Part shown: positions 50,521 to 61,722 of the stretch, in pieces
Layout of the letters: the number at the start of each line of letters is the position of its first letter
How positions within the stretch are numbered: the first letter of the stretch is position 1
Position numbers and translations under genes: made by a program
The notes under the pieces: model-generated
What the model was told of the DNA's origin: nothing
What the model saw: only the letters and a program-made list of their open reading frames with translations
The model's database searches: none
From: Casuarina equisetifolia
Lineage: Eukaryota; Streptophyta; Magnoliopsida; Fagales; Casuarinaceae
Reading direction: 5' to 3'
DNA length: 64,000 nucleotides
Assembly (NCBI GenBank): GCA_028551475.1
Contig: CM052361.1
Span: 6,827,501-6,891,500, forward strand

Positions 50521-51375
50521 TCACCCCCAAAATGTCTTTGGCAGGTTAGCATTTGAAATTATGCATCTAACTCTCTCAACTAATGTCTTGTTCATTCTTT
50601 CCACTATACCATTCAACTGAGACGTTTTTTGAGGTGTCTTCTGATGTCGAATATCATGTTGCCTACAATACTCATCAAATAATCCAATGTACTCACCACC
50701 ATTGTCTGATCGAATGCATTTCAACTTCTTTCCAATTTACCGTTTTATTAAAACTTGAAACTGCTTGAACACATCTAACACTTGATCTCTTGACATTAAA
50801 ACATAAACCAAAATCTTTCTTGAGTAGTCATCAATAAAGGTCACAAAGTAGGATGCTCCACCAAGCATCCTCGGGTTAACTGGGCCACAAACATCTGAGT
50901 GTACTAACTCCAAGAAATATGATTTTCTTGAAGAAGGGTGACTATAGAATGAAATTCTTTTCTGTTTTCTAGATAAACAATGTGCACACTTCTTAAGTTT
51001 TGCACTCTTAATCCCAGATAGCAAGTTCTTCTTTGCCAACACATTCATGCCCTTCTCACGCATGTGACTTAACCTTTTGTGCCATAAAGCACTTACATTT
51101 CCATCTTCCATTACATTACAAATGTTCTTGGAAATCTTGACCTGAAACAAATACAAAGAAGACTCTTTCTTGCCTCTAGCTATAACTAATGAACTTTTAG
51201 TAAGTTTCCATTGTTCATTATTAAAGATATTGCAAAAACCTTCATCATCAAGTTGTCCGGTAGAAATCAAATTCAAACGAATTTTTGGTACATGTCTAAC
51301 ATTCTTGAAACTTGGATCCATTACGAGTCTCCAAGCATACATCTCCCATACCTGCAATTTTAGCCAAACAATCAT
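50521..51375 (-). pseudogene. Inner Copia gag-pre-integrase and integrase segment
   Basis: The piece 51375-50737 carries the gag-pre-integrase (ALWHKRLSHM), the CAHCLSRKQKR zinc pair, HSDVCGPV and FIDDYSRK. The piece 50724-50521 continues with RSDNGGEY and VERMNKTLVE. The DDE residues are therefore all still visible, but a stop between the pieces interrupts the domain. Confidence 0.88.
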
Positions 51376-51469
51376 TACCCATCTTCAATGTGCCAAAGTT
51401 TTCAGGAGTATAAGAAGTAAAAAACTCCATCTTGAAAGTCATATGAAGAGAAGCACCATTATCAATTAC

Positions 51470-52340
51470 CTAACTTGTCTCATTACTTGTAAAATTCACA
51501 TTATCATCATAGCACACAATAATAAGTTTATTAGTAGCTGCTACAACTCGATTATCATCATTGTTGTCCTTCTTCTCCTCACTTTCATTATCTTTCTTCT
51601 TTTCATTTCTACCTTTACCATTCTTCTTTTCATTTTTCAGCTGGAAGCAATTTTTCTTGATATGACCCATCTTGCCACAATGATGGCACTCTACATTTTT
51701 ATGCCATGATCTAGACTTACTTCGACTTTTGTTATAACCTTTTGGACCTCTACTATAACTTCTCCCCCTATTTTCAACAACCAAAGCTTCAGAATGAGAC
51801 AAAGAATCCTAACTCTTTCTTCTTATCTCTTCATTCAAAATACTAATCTTGGCAAAATCCATAGTGACAATACCATCGAGAGTAGAGTTACTCACTACCA
51901 TACAAAATGTTTTCCAAGATTCTAGTAAAGTACCAAGTAACCAAAGTCCTTGTACTCCATCTTCAAACTTCATATTCATGCCTAAAAGTTGATCTAACAT
52001 TCCCTAAAACTCATTCAAATGATCAAATATGGACTGCCTATCTTTGTATTTCGGGCTAATAAGTTGGTTTATCAAATACATCTTATTATTTTCAATCTTT
52101 CGAGCATACAAAGATTCAAGTTTGTTCTATAGAGTCTGAGTATGTGTTTCTTTACTAATGTGATTTAAAACATTCTCATCTACAAATTGTCGAATGAACC
52201 CATATACAATTTTATGCTCAAAAGTCCAATCGACCTCACTCACATTGTCTGGTTTTGTTTCACTAAACACCGATAAGTGTCAACACTTCACATAAAGCAA
52301 ATCTTCCATCTTACCTTTCCAAACATGATAATTTTGTCCA
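51470..52340 (-). pseudogene. Inner Copia gag and protease segment
   Basis: From the right, LNGQNYHVWKGKMEDLLY starts the gag at the very edge of the LTR. MYLINQLISPKYKD, MLDQLLGMNMKFEDG and SHSEALVVENRG follow, then the zinc knuckle C-x2-C-x4-H-x4-C at 51688-51647. The protease motif just beyond reads DNGAS where Copia elements have DSGAS. In-frame stops occur several times. Confidence 0.85.
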
Positions 52341-52344
52341 TTCA

Positions 52345-53088
52345 AACTAATAAGCAAATTGTAATTAACATAAAAGAATTTTTACATGAAACGCTCCTCC
52401 AATGTGAAGGATAAAAATCACGGAACCGATCACAGAGTCCACCCAAATCTCCACTATATAAATCGTTAGGTTACAACCCAATCAAGTCCTTAATAATAGC
52501 AACAGAATTAAGATTTACTGATTTAACAATAATAGAATCACTAATTAATAGTGAATAACAGGTTGTAAACAACAACTTAACTAAGAAAAGTTGGAGAAAT
52601 ATCATCCAGATTTTCGACCTAGATCTGCTGACTTCAAGAGCTCCAAACAACGATCCAACCATTCACAATGAAAAACACCTAATCTCAAACCTTGATAAAA
52701 AATCAGCTCTAATTGGACAAAAAATCTAACTTAGACCTTTTGGTTAAGTTGACAAAAAATCAACTTAACCAAGAAAAATTGGAGAAATATCATCCAGATT
52801 GACAACCATAACTAAGAAAAGTTGGAGAAATATCACCCAGATTGATAAAAAAAATCAGCTCAATCGGACCACGGATCGACCTTGATCAAATGTTTGATCA
52901 ACTGCTACGTAGGACCTTTAATTCCTGCGAAAATTCTGCTCTTTTCTTTTCTCTCTTTCTTTTCTCTTTGACGGCGACTCACCACTTAAAGAAAAAACCC
53001 TATATTTTTTTCTTTTAAACCTTAGAGCCACATTACCCTAATTGGACTCAATAATAAGTCTCCGAATATGGGCTAGACTAACCCAACA
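52345..53088 (-). repeat. Right (5') LTR of the inner Copia
   Basis: It ends in ACCCAACA like the left LTR but lacks about the first 45 bases. It gained internal copies of a GTTGGAGAAATATCA(T/C)CCAGAT block (near 52585, 52775 and 52820; the left LTR has one near 47960). Confidence 0.8.
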
Positions 53089-53441
53089 AACTTTCCAAGT
53101 TAAAAGGATAAAGATTGGAGCGCAAAAAAAATACCTCAAACCCAAAGCCGACGATTTACGGAAACCAATGGGAGAGAGGAGGAAAACAAGCAAGTATGGA
53201 CGTCGTGCCACTTGCTTGAACAGATAAGAAATATGAAGAAACCTCAAACCCAAAGCCGAAGATGGACGATAGACGAAAACCAGCAGGAGAGAGGAGAAAG
53301 AAAGAAAAAAAAAACACTTTAGTCAAGCAAGTACGAGTGTTGTGCCACTTGCTTGAACAGGGAATAAATCTGAATGTACCAGCGGAAGCAAGAAAAACAA
53401 ACTCTGATCTCCAGAGGAAGGGTCTAACCTCTTGGAAACCA
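53089..53441 (-). other. Outer Copia leader with an internal tandem duplication
   Basis: Two related blocks start near 53132 and 53244 with CCTCAAACCCAAAGCCGA and end with GTGCCACTTGCTTGAACAG. They make a tandem duplication with a period of about 112 bases between the inner element and the right outer LTR. No protein is recognised. Confidence 0.55.
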
Positions 53442-53601
53442 TGTTATAAATCTTGGAAACATCCATTTGAGTGCAAAGAAATAATGAAGAAATCACATGA
53501 AATGCAAAGAGGAATTTTTTTCTTTATACAAGAATGAATGTAAATAAGCAGGTTGGGTTTAAACGCATGATAGGACTAAGGTACAATGACTAACTCCAAC
53601 A
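53442..53601 (-). repeat. Right (5') LTR of the outer Copia
   Basis: It starts TGTTATAAATC and ends CTCCAACA. It pairs with 42579-42797. The neighbouring primer-binding site on the inner side reads TGGTTTCC on the minus strand, a degenerate form of TGGTATC. Confidence 0.8.
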
Positions 53602-55260
53602 GAAACGAAGAATACAATGAAGAAAGAACAAGAGAAGCATATTGTAAGGAAAGCAGTGAATGCATTTGTGGCAAAGAGAAGCAATGGATGAAACGAACCA
53701 TTGAAAATAGCGGTAATCTTGATGGAAAAATAATATACTGGATATGATAAGAAGATTGTACTTCTCTGCAGGCACGTCAATTATTTCGGGTATGAACTGG
53801 TTGCATTTTCGTCCTCCAACGAGAATCCATTCATCTAATTCAACCAATTAAAAAAAAAAGAGTATTTTTTGAACTCACTACCGTATTTTTTTTTTCATTT
53901 TTTACTCTATTGTTTACAACACTTCCAGTGAAGCTTATATCGACAAAGCATTAAAAAAAAGGGGGAGGAAAAAAGAAATGCATGCACCATATTACTTGTG
54001 ATTCCAAGCGCATTCGAAGAAGTTGATACTCACATACCTGTAGGAAGCCTACTGTGAGAGTTCCATCCCGGTAAAACCCCATTTGTTGATTCTGCTTTGA
54101 AAAGCAGGAGGAAATCTCCCGACGACGCATCCTTGAAGGTTACCGTGTCAACCTATGACTACCATCCGCAGTACGTACACTGTTATCAACCCCGATTGAA
54201 GCATTGGTCGATACATGTAAAAGGGCCAATCACAGGAATGACAGGCTGATTTGCAATTCAGCCTGGTTTTAAATTTCAAATTGCTAGCCTTAAAATTCAA
54301 TCACATTGATGACCCCGTCGATGATTTATTATTGTTGAAACACGTAAACTTAGGTGTTTGAAAAGTCAATCAATAAGGCTTGAATTTGCAGCGGTGAGCA
54401 AAGATTTTTAGAAGCAATGTGTCAAACTTCAAGTGACAGAACTTTTGAAACTAAAACATGTTCATGAGCTGTACTTTCACCATCGCACTCCTGCACGGCC
54501 ATACTCCCCGTCGCACCCTGTCACGGTTACGCTCCTCGAAGCTAAACTATCGAGAAAGCACTGAGTCTGTCTTGCTATAAAAGGACGTATAACCCTCCTT
54601 GTTTTGTCCTCTCCGGTAGAAAAATAGAGCTATTGCAATAGCTCAGTATGAGAGAAACTTTCTTTTTTGTTTTTTTACTTTGTTGCATATTTGTTCGTAC
54701 TTTGTTGTCTAAATTTTTGTTCCTTTTTCGTTATTTTTTTTTAAAAAATAAAAGTAAGTGTCCTTCAGTTTTTCCCTTCTCTGGTTCCAACAAACTCTAG
54801 CCAATTCGTTAACGTCTGGTAAGACTAGTGTTTGGATTTGGACTGTTTCAGACAACCTAATTTCATCTAATATCTTAGAATTCAGAAGTTGCACGGCAGG
54901 CGTTTGAGAAATCCAACACTCTTGAACCACTAGATAATTACCTTTAAACGTCACTTTTCGTTCGGGCAAGGGTCTCCTTTATTCGCCATATTCCACTCCT
55001 CATCATGCTCCGGAATTTCCAGTGCTCTTCTTTCCGGAGGCTTTGGGAGTGTTACGGGAGTGAAATCCTGAAATGACGCGAGAATGACCGGGGACACCAT
55101 CCTTAGATCCATGCGCTTTCAAAGAAATAGCAGCACCGTGAAACTAAGGTGAGCTAGGCATTCCAGGTTTGACTCTCTTTGAATTTCTTCAAAGAGACTC
55201 CAATTTCAATATTTTCTTCTCGCCCCAATCCTGAGCCAGCTCTTGACAAGCTTTTTAGAT
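53602..55260. other. Spacer between the Copia nest and LRK10L copy 2
   Basis: No gene is recognised with confidence. A TATA-like CTATAAAAGG at 54575-54584 with a GC-richer upstream block suggests a promoter or an unrecognised LTR. A 53-codon minus-strand frame (55112-54951) with a Pro/Glu-rich stretch KPPERRALEIPEHDEEW looks protein-like but matches no family I know. Confidence 0.35.
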
Positions 55261-55435
55261 TGAAACCATTTCCATAACTGTCCTATTTGGTTCAAGTTAA
55301 AAAGTTACTCGACATACTTGTAGATATAATAATTCACTACAAGCATTTCAATTAGGATTATTATGTTATTTAGCAACAAGACAAAGGCAATTGTATCCCC
55401 AAATGGTTCTCCAATGAGTACGAGAGAAGTAGTGT

Positions 55436-55449
55436 CCCCCCCCCCCCCC
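55436..55449. repeat. C homopolymer
   Basis: A run of 14 C lies downstream of the kinase exon of LRK10L copy 2. It is absent from the corresponding place in copy 1. Confidence 0.85.
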
Positions 55450-58305
55450 AACCCCCTTCTCTTATAGAACTGTAAAACTTTTTTTTTTCTTGTCTGTGGG
55501 AAAATATAATATCCCATTATTTTTTTTCCTCATTCAGAAGTAATTATCAATTAAACATCAAATCATCCCTTTTGTGCACAGGCAAATGTTCAAAAACACT
55601 AAGTTTTTACATTTTTTTTTCTTTCTTTTTGGATAAATAGATGAGAAAAACCCATCCAACAACATAGAATAAAAAGTAGAGAAAGAACCAAAAGAGAGAA
55701 AACAAAGCAGAAAAAAAGCTAAAGATCCATTTAGGAAGATTATACAAAATTCAATTGACAACGCTAAAAAGTCTAGGGAGCTCAATAACTTAATAATTCC
55801 CCTTTTGTCTATCCTTCCTTCAATTCCATTGGATCAAAAGTAAAACTTTGAATATGTTGACAACCACCTTATTAAAATTTTGAATCCTACAATTCACTTG
55901 GAGGCATTTGAAATGTTAGATTTTGTGACAATGAAGTTGTAGAAGAATCTTGAGGTGGCCTATTAGGCAAATCAAATGAAGGCTTTGGTGGAACTTGTAA
56001 AGGTTGAAAGCTACCTTCTAACATTTCTATCACCTTATGCATTGATGGCTGATCTAAAGGATTGATTTGAATGCACCATAAGCTCACCATTATCATTTCT
56101 TTTTATCATGTCTTCTTCCTTTTCATTTGTATCGTCAAAAACACTAAAGCTTTCTCCTTGTTCAAGTTTGTCATAAATGCCATTTGGAAAATAGACTTCA
56201 TCCCTACAAGAGTCTCTAGTATCATTTATTTTTCTTGTCCCATTAATTTCAAGAACCAACACTCCATAACTATAAACATTAGACTTATGAGAGACTCTAC
56301 CAAAGTAACGATTAAATACCTTTAGAGCAATATATCTTGCAATCCCTCTCATGCTCGCCATCGATACAATACTTTCTTTTGGTTTGCATAGTTTAGCAAG
56401 GCCAAAATCAGATATTTTTGGGCATAAATCTTTATCCAGTAATATATTGTGTGGTTTGATGTCAAAATGCAAGATTCTTGTGTTACAACCCTTATGCAAA
56501 TATTCAAGCCCTCGAGCAATACCAATTGCAATTTGAAACATTGTCTTGCTGTCCAAGTGACTATTTGGAATTGAAGATCCTTTGTCATATATCAACATAT
56601 CAAGAAATCCGTTCAACATGAATTCATAAATCAAAGCTCTTTTTGTCCTCTCATAACAAAGAGTCACTACATTAACATGCGATGTTTTGCTAATGCTAAC
56701 CACTTTATTGATAAATTCTTCTCCACTGCCTTTGGATTTATTCAAGATTTTCACTGCCATGACACGCCCATCAAATAACTTTCCTTAGTATACAATACCA
56801 TATCCTCCTTGTCCAACCTTTTCTTTGAATGAGTTCATCAATTTCTTCACATCTAAATAAGTATATTGCTTAGGACCAATTGATCCAAAATTCTTCATAA
56901 TTTCCTCAGTATTCAAGTGATCATGCTTTGTATCCCTATCCATATCATCAAACCAATTGGAGAGTGTAGCCTCTTCATGTATATAATAACAAAAGAGATA
57001 ACCACTACAAAGATTGAAATTGGCTGCAAAGAAGAGTTTAATTGATGTATTTTAATTAGAAAGCAAGACATATATTTGTATGTGTTTGTACATATATAAG
57101 TGTACAAGAGAAATTAAATTGGCATTCCATACAATATATATGAAGAAATTAAAGGAAGGCGGTAGCTTTTATTCAAGATTGATTGTCATACCAATAGCAC
57201 CTTGGTTAGCATAATTTGCTTCCATGATCGTTCTGCAACAAAGAAGATAGAGTTGGACATTTTTAGGCGATGACAAATCTATAAGAAAGGCAAATATGGA
57301 AGATATTACCAAAAAAAAAAAAAAAAGGAAGGTCTAAACTTCTCAATGAAGTCCTTATGCATTTTACTAAACTATTAGAAAAGAAAAGAAAAAGCAAGAT
57401 AAGAAGATCTGTCAATGATTTGCTGACATACTACGTTCTGTTTATATTGAATTACTATTTGCTTGTGGTATGTGAGAAGTTCAATCAAAACAATAGTACG
57501 TGTGGCATGCCAAAAAAGTAAGAAAATGCTAAGTTGTAACGTAAGTAGAAAAGGAATTTCCCATTTTACTATCTTTTCAAGCTCCAGAGTTGGGAAGAGA
57601 TTTTGGTTGGAATTTTCTTTAAGGAAGTTAATTGGTGGATAGTATTAGTAAAACTAGAGGGGCTTAACCCATTGCTAACAAAGCAAGTTGACTCGCTGTT
57701 AACTAGCAAGCCGACTCAGCTAGGTGACCTTAAGGTTGGCTTGGTTGTTTTGGCACGTCGAAGGACCGGCAGCCGTTAATGGCAAATAGTTAACCGATAG
57801 TTGATGATGGCCACAAATAGCTTAATAGACGAGTTGGATGGTCGTACATATAATCTTAACATGATTTCTCAACAGTGTGGAGTATGAATATTTCACGCGA
57901 ACTAACTCAACCGGCTAAGTTTTACCCCTCTCACTACAAATGCATCGTCTTACTTGAGCCTACCAAAGCCGCAATAATTCTCAATCAGTAATGCAGTTTT
58001 ACACGTGAATTAACACGATTTTGAAGTCACGACCAGAACTTTTGATGACGTATGTGGAGGCTATTTTAGCCTGGGAAAACCAAACTATACTATTCAGATA
58101 GAATAGCTTTCCGAGCACCCCTAATCGGTAGATAGAATGGATGGATTTCAAGACGTTCTTCAAACCAATCATACACTTTGCACCCTGGCTTAAGTCTCTA
58201 TGCAGCCGAAGTGTTTGATAATTTCTACTAGAAAAGTACTAAGCCTAACTAAACTAGCGAGCATTCGCAATCAAAACCGCAATTTTGAAAAGAAAGGTCG
58301 GATAC

Positions 58306-58816
58306 CGGTTGGGTCACACGTTCGATTGCCACAAAGGCAAGCGAGTTGGTTCGACTTCGGATCAAACACACATTCCCCACCCTGAGCGGGACACTTGAGA
58401 CACGTTTCTGCAAAGAGATCGATGTACTTCACAAGGAAACACTCTGTTTTCTCAAGAGTGATCTCCCAAAGATCAGAACGTGTAAGAGTCATGGTTTTGG
58501 CGGCCTGGTCGACCTGACTACTCGGTAAGTAATCGACGCGATAGTCAACTGGGCCGAGTCGTTGTCACATGTGAGTTGGAACTCCGGCGGGCTACAGTTG
58601 GGCTGGCTGGTGAAGCTGGCTGATGAAGGGGTAGGAGAGATTCTTCAGCGGTCCACAGTCCAAGGTCCGGACGCATTCAGGCGTGAACGACATCATCATC
58701 ACCGAGAGGGTGAGGACGAGTACGATGCAAATGAGGATCGGCGGGTAAAAGGCGATGGGGGACAAGGCAAAGCAGTGGGAGGATTGGAAGGGAGGGATTA
58801 GCGAAGTGGAGGACAT
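58306..58816 (-). pseudogene. Third LRK10L ectodomain exon, shortened and frameshifted
   Basis: From ATG 58816 the minus strand reads a hydrophobic signal-like segment (ILICIVLVLTLSVMMM), then CVRTLDCGPLKNLSYPF, the hallmark start of GUB_WAK ectodomains. NCSPPEFQLTC and ITYRVV follow in another frame, then LTRSDLWE in a third. The end CLKCPAQGGECVF and ACLCGNRTCDP matches the C-terminal Cys block, with a donor at 58306|GTATCC. At 511 bases it is about 250 short of its neighbours: the middle of the domain is missing. It lies in the first intron of LRK10L copy 2 and may belong to a separate lost gene. Confidence 0.75.
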
Positions 58817-58943
58817 GAGGTAGTAGGGTATTGCTGGTCGCTGGAGGGGATAGGGATTGGGTTGACTGATCCGACTGAAGTTTGGTTGCAGTTAACTTTT
58901 GCAAAATTTGGTTAATGACCCCATCAAATAATGGAGCCGCCAT

Positions 58944-60819
58944 CCTTATGCAATAGGGTTAGGCATCCATCTAACCCTTCATATATTGGTTGACTTGGAC
59001 TCTCAGAACCAGGTTTTGAAATTGGAGGCCCCAGGAAACCCAGTTCTGCTTATGGATTGCTATGTCTCCAGATTTTTACAAATAACTAAAAATAACTTTG
59101 TATTAGTCTTCGCCGTTGGTCCTTACAAGGATGAGAAAGAAAAGGTTGTAACTAAAGAAATGACGAAATGATTGGTTTGATGGAAAGGGAAGGCTTTAGA
59201 AATCTTTTCCAAAAGCCATTGTTAATGTTGATGGACAATGAAGGTCTCAAAATTCTATGTAGTGCATTTCAGATTGGTACACAAAAATAGTCTGCAGGTG
59301 CAGTTGTGCGTAGTAGCTGGGAGACGAATTGAAACTCCGCCGGACTCGGTAACAATGTTGCCGTGGCTTAGATGGCAGGGATCCTCGCCAGCAGCCTTTA
59401 GCTTGGACAATTCGGAAGACTTACACCGATTAGTCTAGACATAAACGTGTCTACAAACAAAAAAAGAAGAGAAGAAGAAACAGGAGTAGCCCCACAGATT
59501 TAAAGCTACTAAAAGTCTTCAATACAACGTGTTTTCCGTTTCCTATTTTTCGTTTGAAATATCACAAGATTTTGTTTCCTTCTCTTTTTCTCAGCTTAGA
59601 GATTTCCTTCTGACCCAGTCTAACTTCTACATATTTGTCCCATTAAGTTCAAGTCACTTAGCGGTGGACTAGGTTGTATTTAGGGACGGTACCAAGGCGA
59701 GCGTTCCTAAAGGATTTCTTTTTTCTTAAATTATGACACTAAACATATAAATACTCGCATCCCACGAGGAAAGTTCAACAAATTTTCTAACTTCTTAGAA
59801 CTTCATCTACTAGCCAACAAAAGGATAAGAATAAGTGTTATAATTAGGTAACGAATATTATTTCTACTTATTCATTCTGACATTTGAGGTCGAAGTTACT
59901 AATATTGTTTCAACTTAATGAGGGAAACTTTATTGGTTGTTGATATGGGCTGGGATACTGGTTGTTAACGACAGGCTATTTTTCTTTTTTCCCTTTCGAA
60001 GCTCAAGGAGTAGTGACTTTGATAACTGGGGAAGGACAGCGGCTTCAAACAACCCCATCTATTCCACTACGTAACGAATAAGAAAAGAATACACGCGATG
60101 CAGGAAACTCGCTCCTTTTCTTTGCTAGTCCAATGCCTTACAACAGCCCAAAGGAGGATTTACTATGGGTCATGAATCGCATCTCAGAATTGAACTTTTG
60201 GGGGAGGCTTTTGTTTGGCTCCAATGTCATCTAAAAGCAGCCGGTTCGTCTGGAAGGATAAGTTTTTGCAAACACAAGACGAAGGGAAAACCCACAGAAA
60301 AAGAGGTTGAAAAGCAGAACTAGGAGTTTTTACTGGAACCTGGTGATTGTCATCGGAGCAGAAAAACAACTTGGAAGTGTTTTTAACAGAACTGAACACC
60401 AATGAAGAAATATTAGTTGTGATTGTCGAAATGAACAGGAGAAAAGTCAGCGCCCTGCGTCGAATTACTATCGAAGACACCAAATGGACAAAGCCAGTCT
60501 GTGGTCAAGGAGGGCAAGGTCCGTTTGCTAAGACAGAAGAATGGACTCCTTGAATCAGTTTTGCCAAATCCCAATTTAAGGCTAGACGTAAGACCCAACA
60601 GAACTTAAGGGCTCCTACAGCACGTCTCTAATGTGAAGACCTTTACCCCCATAGTTTGCTAGAGGTGATGCAGGATTGATTCCTGGGCTTGCTGTTTGAT
60701 GTTTAGGTTCTTTGTTTGTACCAAAAGATAAGAGGGATCAGCTCTGGTTTGGTTCCATAGGTTTTGGTCCCACCTAAGAAGCTAGATTGAAATCCTAATC
60801 CTCCATCCATTTCCAAGAA
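58944..60819. other. Intron sequence of LRK10L copy 2
   Basis: Nothing recognisable beyond intron. Short frames near 59238-59438 and 60184-60600 have no family motifs. Confidence 0.4.
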
Positions 60820-61182
60820 TTAGTCCATCACTGACCAGAATAAATATTTGCCCTTGAATTGAGGAGACGTCAATCTACATGCTAGTAGCCCAGCATCCAA
60901 ACAAATATGCAAGAGTGAAGAAAAAATGACAGTGAAACAATTACCTCCTGATGGTGTCGATCCACATGTGACACCATTTGCACAATAACAAGCGAATGAA
61001 CTCATGCTTGTGTTGTACCCACACACGCCACCGCGCGCTTGACATGCACTACACAAACTATTATTGGCATCCCACCCCAACATGAAGCCGCCATCAATAG
61101 CGGTGGTCAGCGCATGTTTGGTTAAATTAAGCCCAGTTCCCGCCGCTTCTTGGTGAACTGGAACTTTAACGTTGGAATGGCA

Positions 61183-61207
61183 CCCCCCCCCCCCCCCCCC
61201 CCCCCCC
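61183..61207. repeat. 25-base C run inside a receptor ectodomain exon
   Basis: On the coding (minus) strand this is a G run encoding a poly-Gly tract directly before CHSNVKVPV. LRK10L copy 1 has no such tract at the matching place (MCPYNVKVPV). It is either a real expansion or an assembly or sequencing length error. Confidence 0.9.
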
Positions 61208-61722
61208 ATTGCGGTAGCAAACGAGTTCAAGATGTTATCGCCACTTGTGTAAGTCGCAAACTCGGTACCGTTTATAGAGCAAGTTAGAGAACCGGGCTGA
61301 CCCGGAAGGGGACAACCATAGTAGACGGTCAGGTTCGTGGTACCCGAACTATAAGAAAAGATGGTGAAATCTATGGTGGTATTGACGAATGCAGCCGGGA
61401 AAAATTTGTTCTGATAATCCTCTCTGGCAACTCTGAGAGTCCACGAATCGTTATGGATATCAAGGACTATGTAATTCATGTCCTTGATTTTCATCACAGG
61501 GTCTCCACCGCTGCAGTTCAACTCAAAAGCCGGATGACCACAATAGCTTGGCCTGTCCGGGCCCCAGAAAGGATAATTGAGGTTCATAGCCCACGCACAT
61601 TCAAACGGTGCGCTGCATTCCCGGAATTGGTCGGTTGCGTACGAAGAAAATGGAAAGTGGATCAAGTTTATGGAGATTACCACAAATTAGAGACTGATGG
61701 TTGGGAAGAGATGGGGATGCAT

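Larger units (their letters stand above)
47673..53088 (-). mobile_element. Inner Copia LTR retrotransposon (Tork/TNT1-like), nested in the outer one
   Basis: LTRs are 47673-48308 (starting TGTGAGG, ending ACCCAACA) and about 52345-53088 (same end). The minus-strand gag-pol holds gag with a CCHC knuckle (51688-51647), a protease box VIDNGAS near 51470, integrase with SDVCGP, IDDYSR, RSDNGGEY and VERMNKT, reverse transcriptase with GLKQAPRQWYQKF and YIDDMLIVG, and RNase H with CDSQSVIHL. A polypurine tract (GGAGAGGGAGAAT) abuts the left LTR. Stops split the single long frame expected for Copia into pieces, so it is dead. It is much less decayed than its host element, so it inserted later. The right end of gag abuts the LTR, with primer-binding site and leader missing. 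Flanks gaacc and aactt do not match. Confidence 0.9.
42579..53601 (-). mobile_element. Outer Copia LTR retrotransposon, decayed, split by a nested Copia
   Basis: The LTRs are 42579-42797 (219 bases) and 53442-53601 (160 bases). Both carry AAATCTTGGAAACATCCATT and CTTTATACAAGAATGAATGTA blocks and end in CAACA. The coding order on the minus strand is gag, gag-pre-integrase, integrase, reverse transcriptase, RNase H, which is the Copia order. A purine tract (AAGGGGGAG on the minus strand) abuts the left LTR at 42798. The primer-binding site beside 53442 is degenerate. Every domain has stops or frameshifts. No matching target duplication is visible (actat versus gaaac). A second Copia at 47673-53088 sits in the leader between the right LTR and gag. 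Confidence 0.85.
55887..61722 (-). pseudogene. LRK10L-type receptor-like kinase pseudogene, copy 2
   Basis: Exons on the minus strand are 61722-60945 (signal peptide, cysteine-rich ectodomain), 57232-57192 (linker, 41 bases against 32 in copy 1, so three codons longer) and 57023-55887 (membrane segment, kinase). Lesions, from the start: TAA at 61689-61687 inside the signal peptide, one base missing after the membrane segment (about 56935), TAA at 56787-56785 in the glycine-loop region (GIVY-stop-GKL), three residues missing before CYERT, and an extra base near 56100. Kinase changes include Lys for the helix-C Glu (56704-56706), ALK for APE (56320-56325) and Asn for the subdomain IX Asp (56278-56280). 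The ectodomain after the signal is open, but a 25-base C run encodes a Gly tract. No functional receptor is expected. Confidence 0.87.

Noticed and set aside
54951-55112. 53-codon Pro/Glu-rich minus-strand ORF
   Set aside because: Too short and unmatched to call a gene; mentioned only in the spacer entry.
58677-58943. Minus-strand frame starting MAAPLFDGVINQIL, superficially like the start of a coiled-coil NBS-LRR protein
   Set aside because: No P-loop or LRR follows, and the rest of the frame overlaps the receptor ectodomain exon out of phase.
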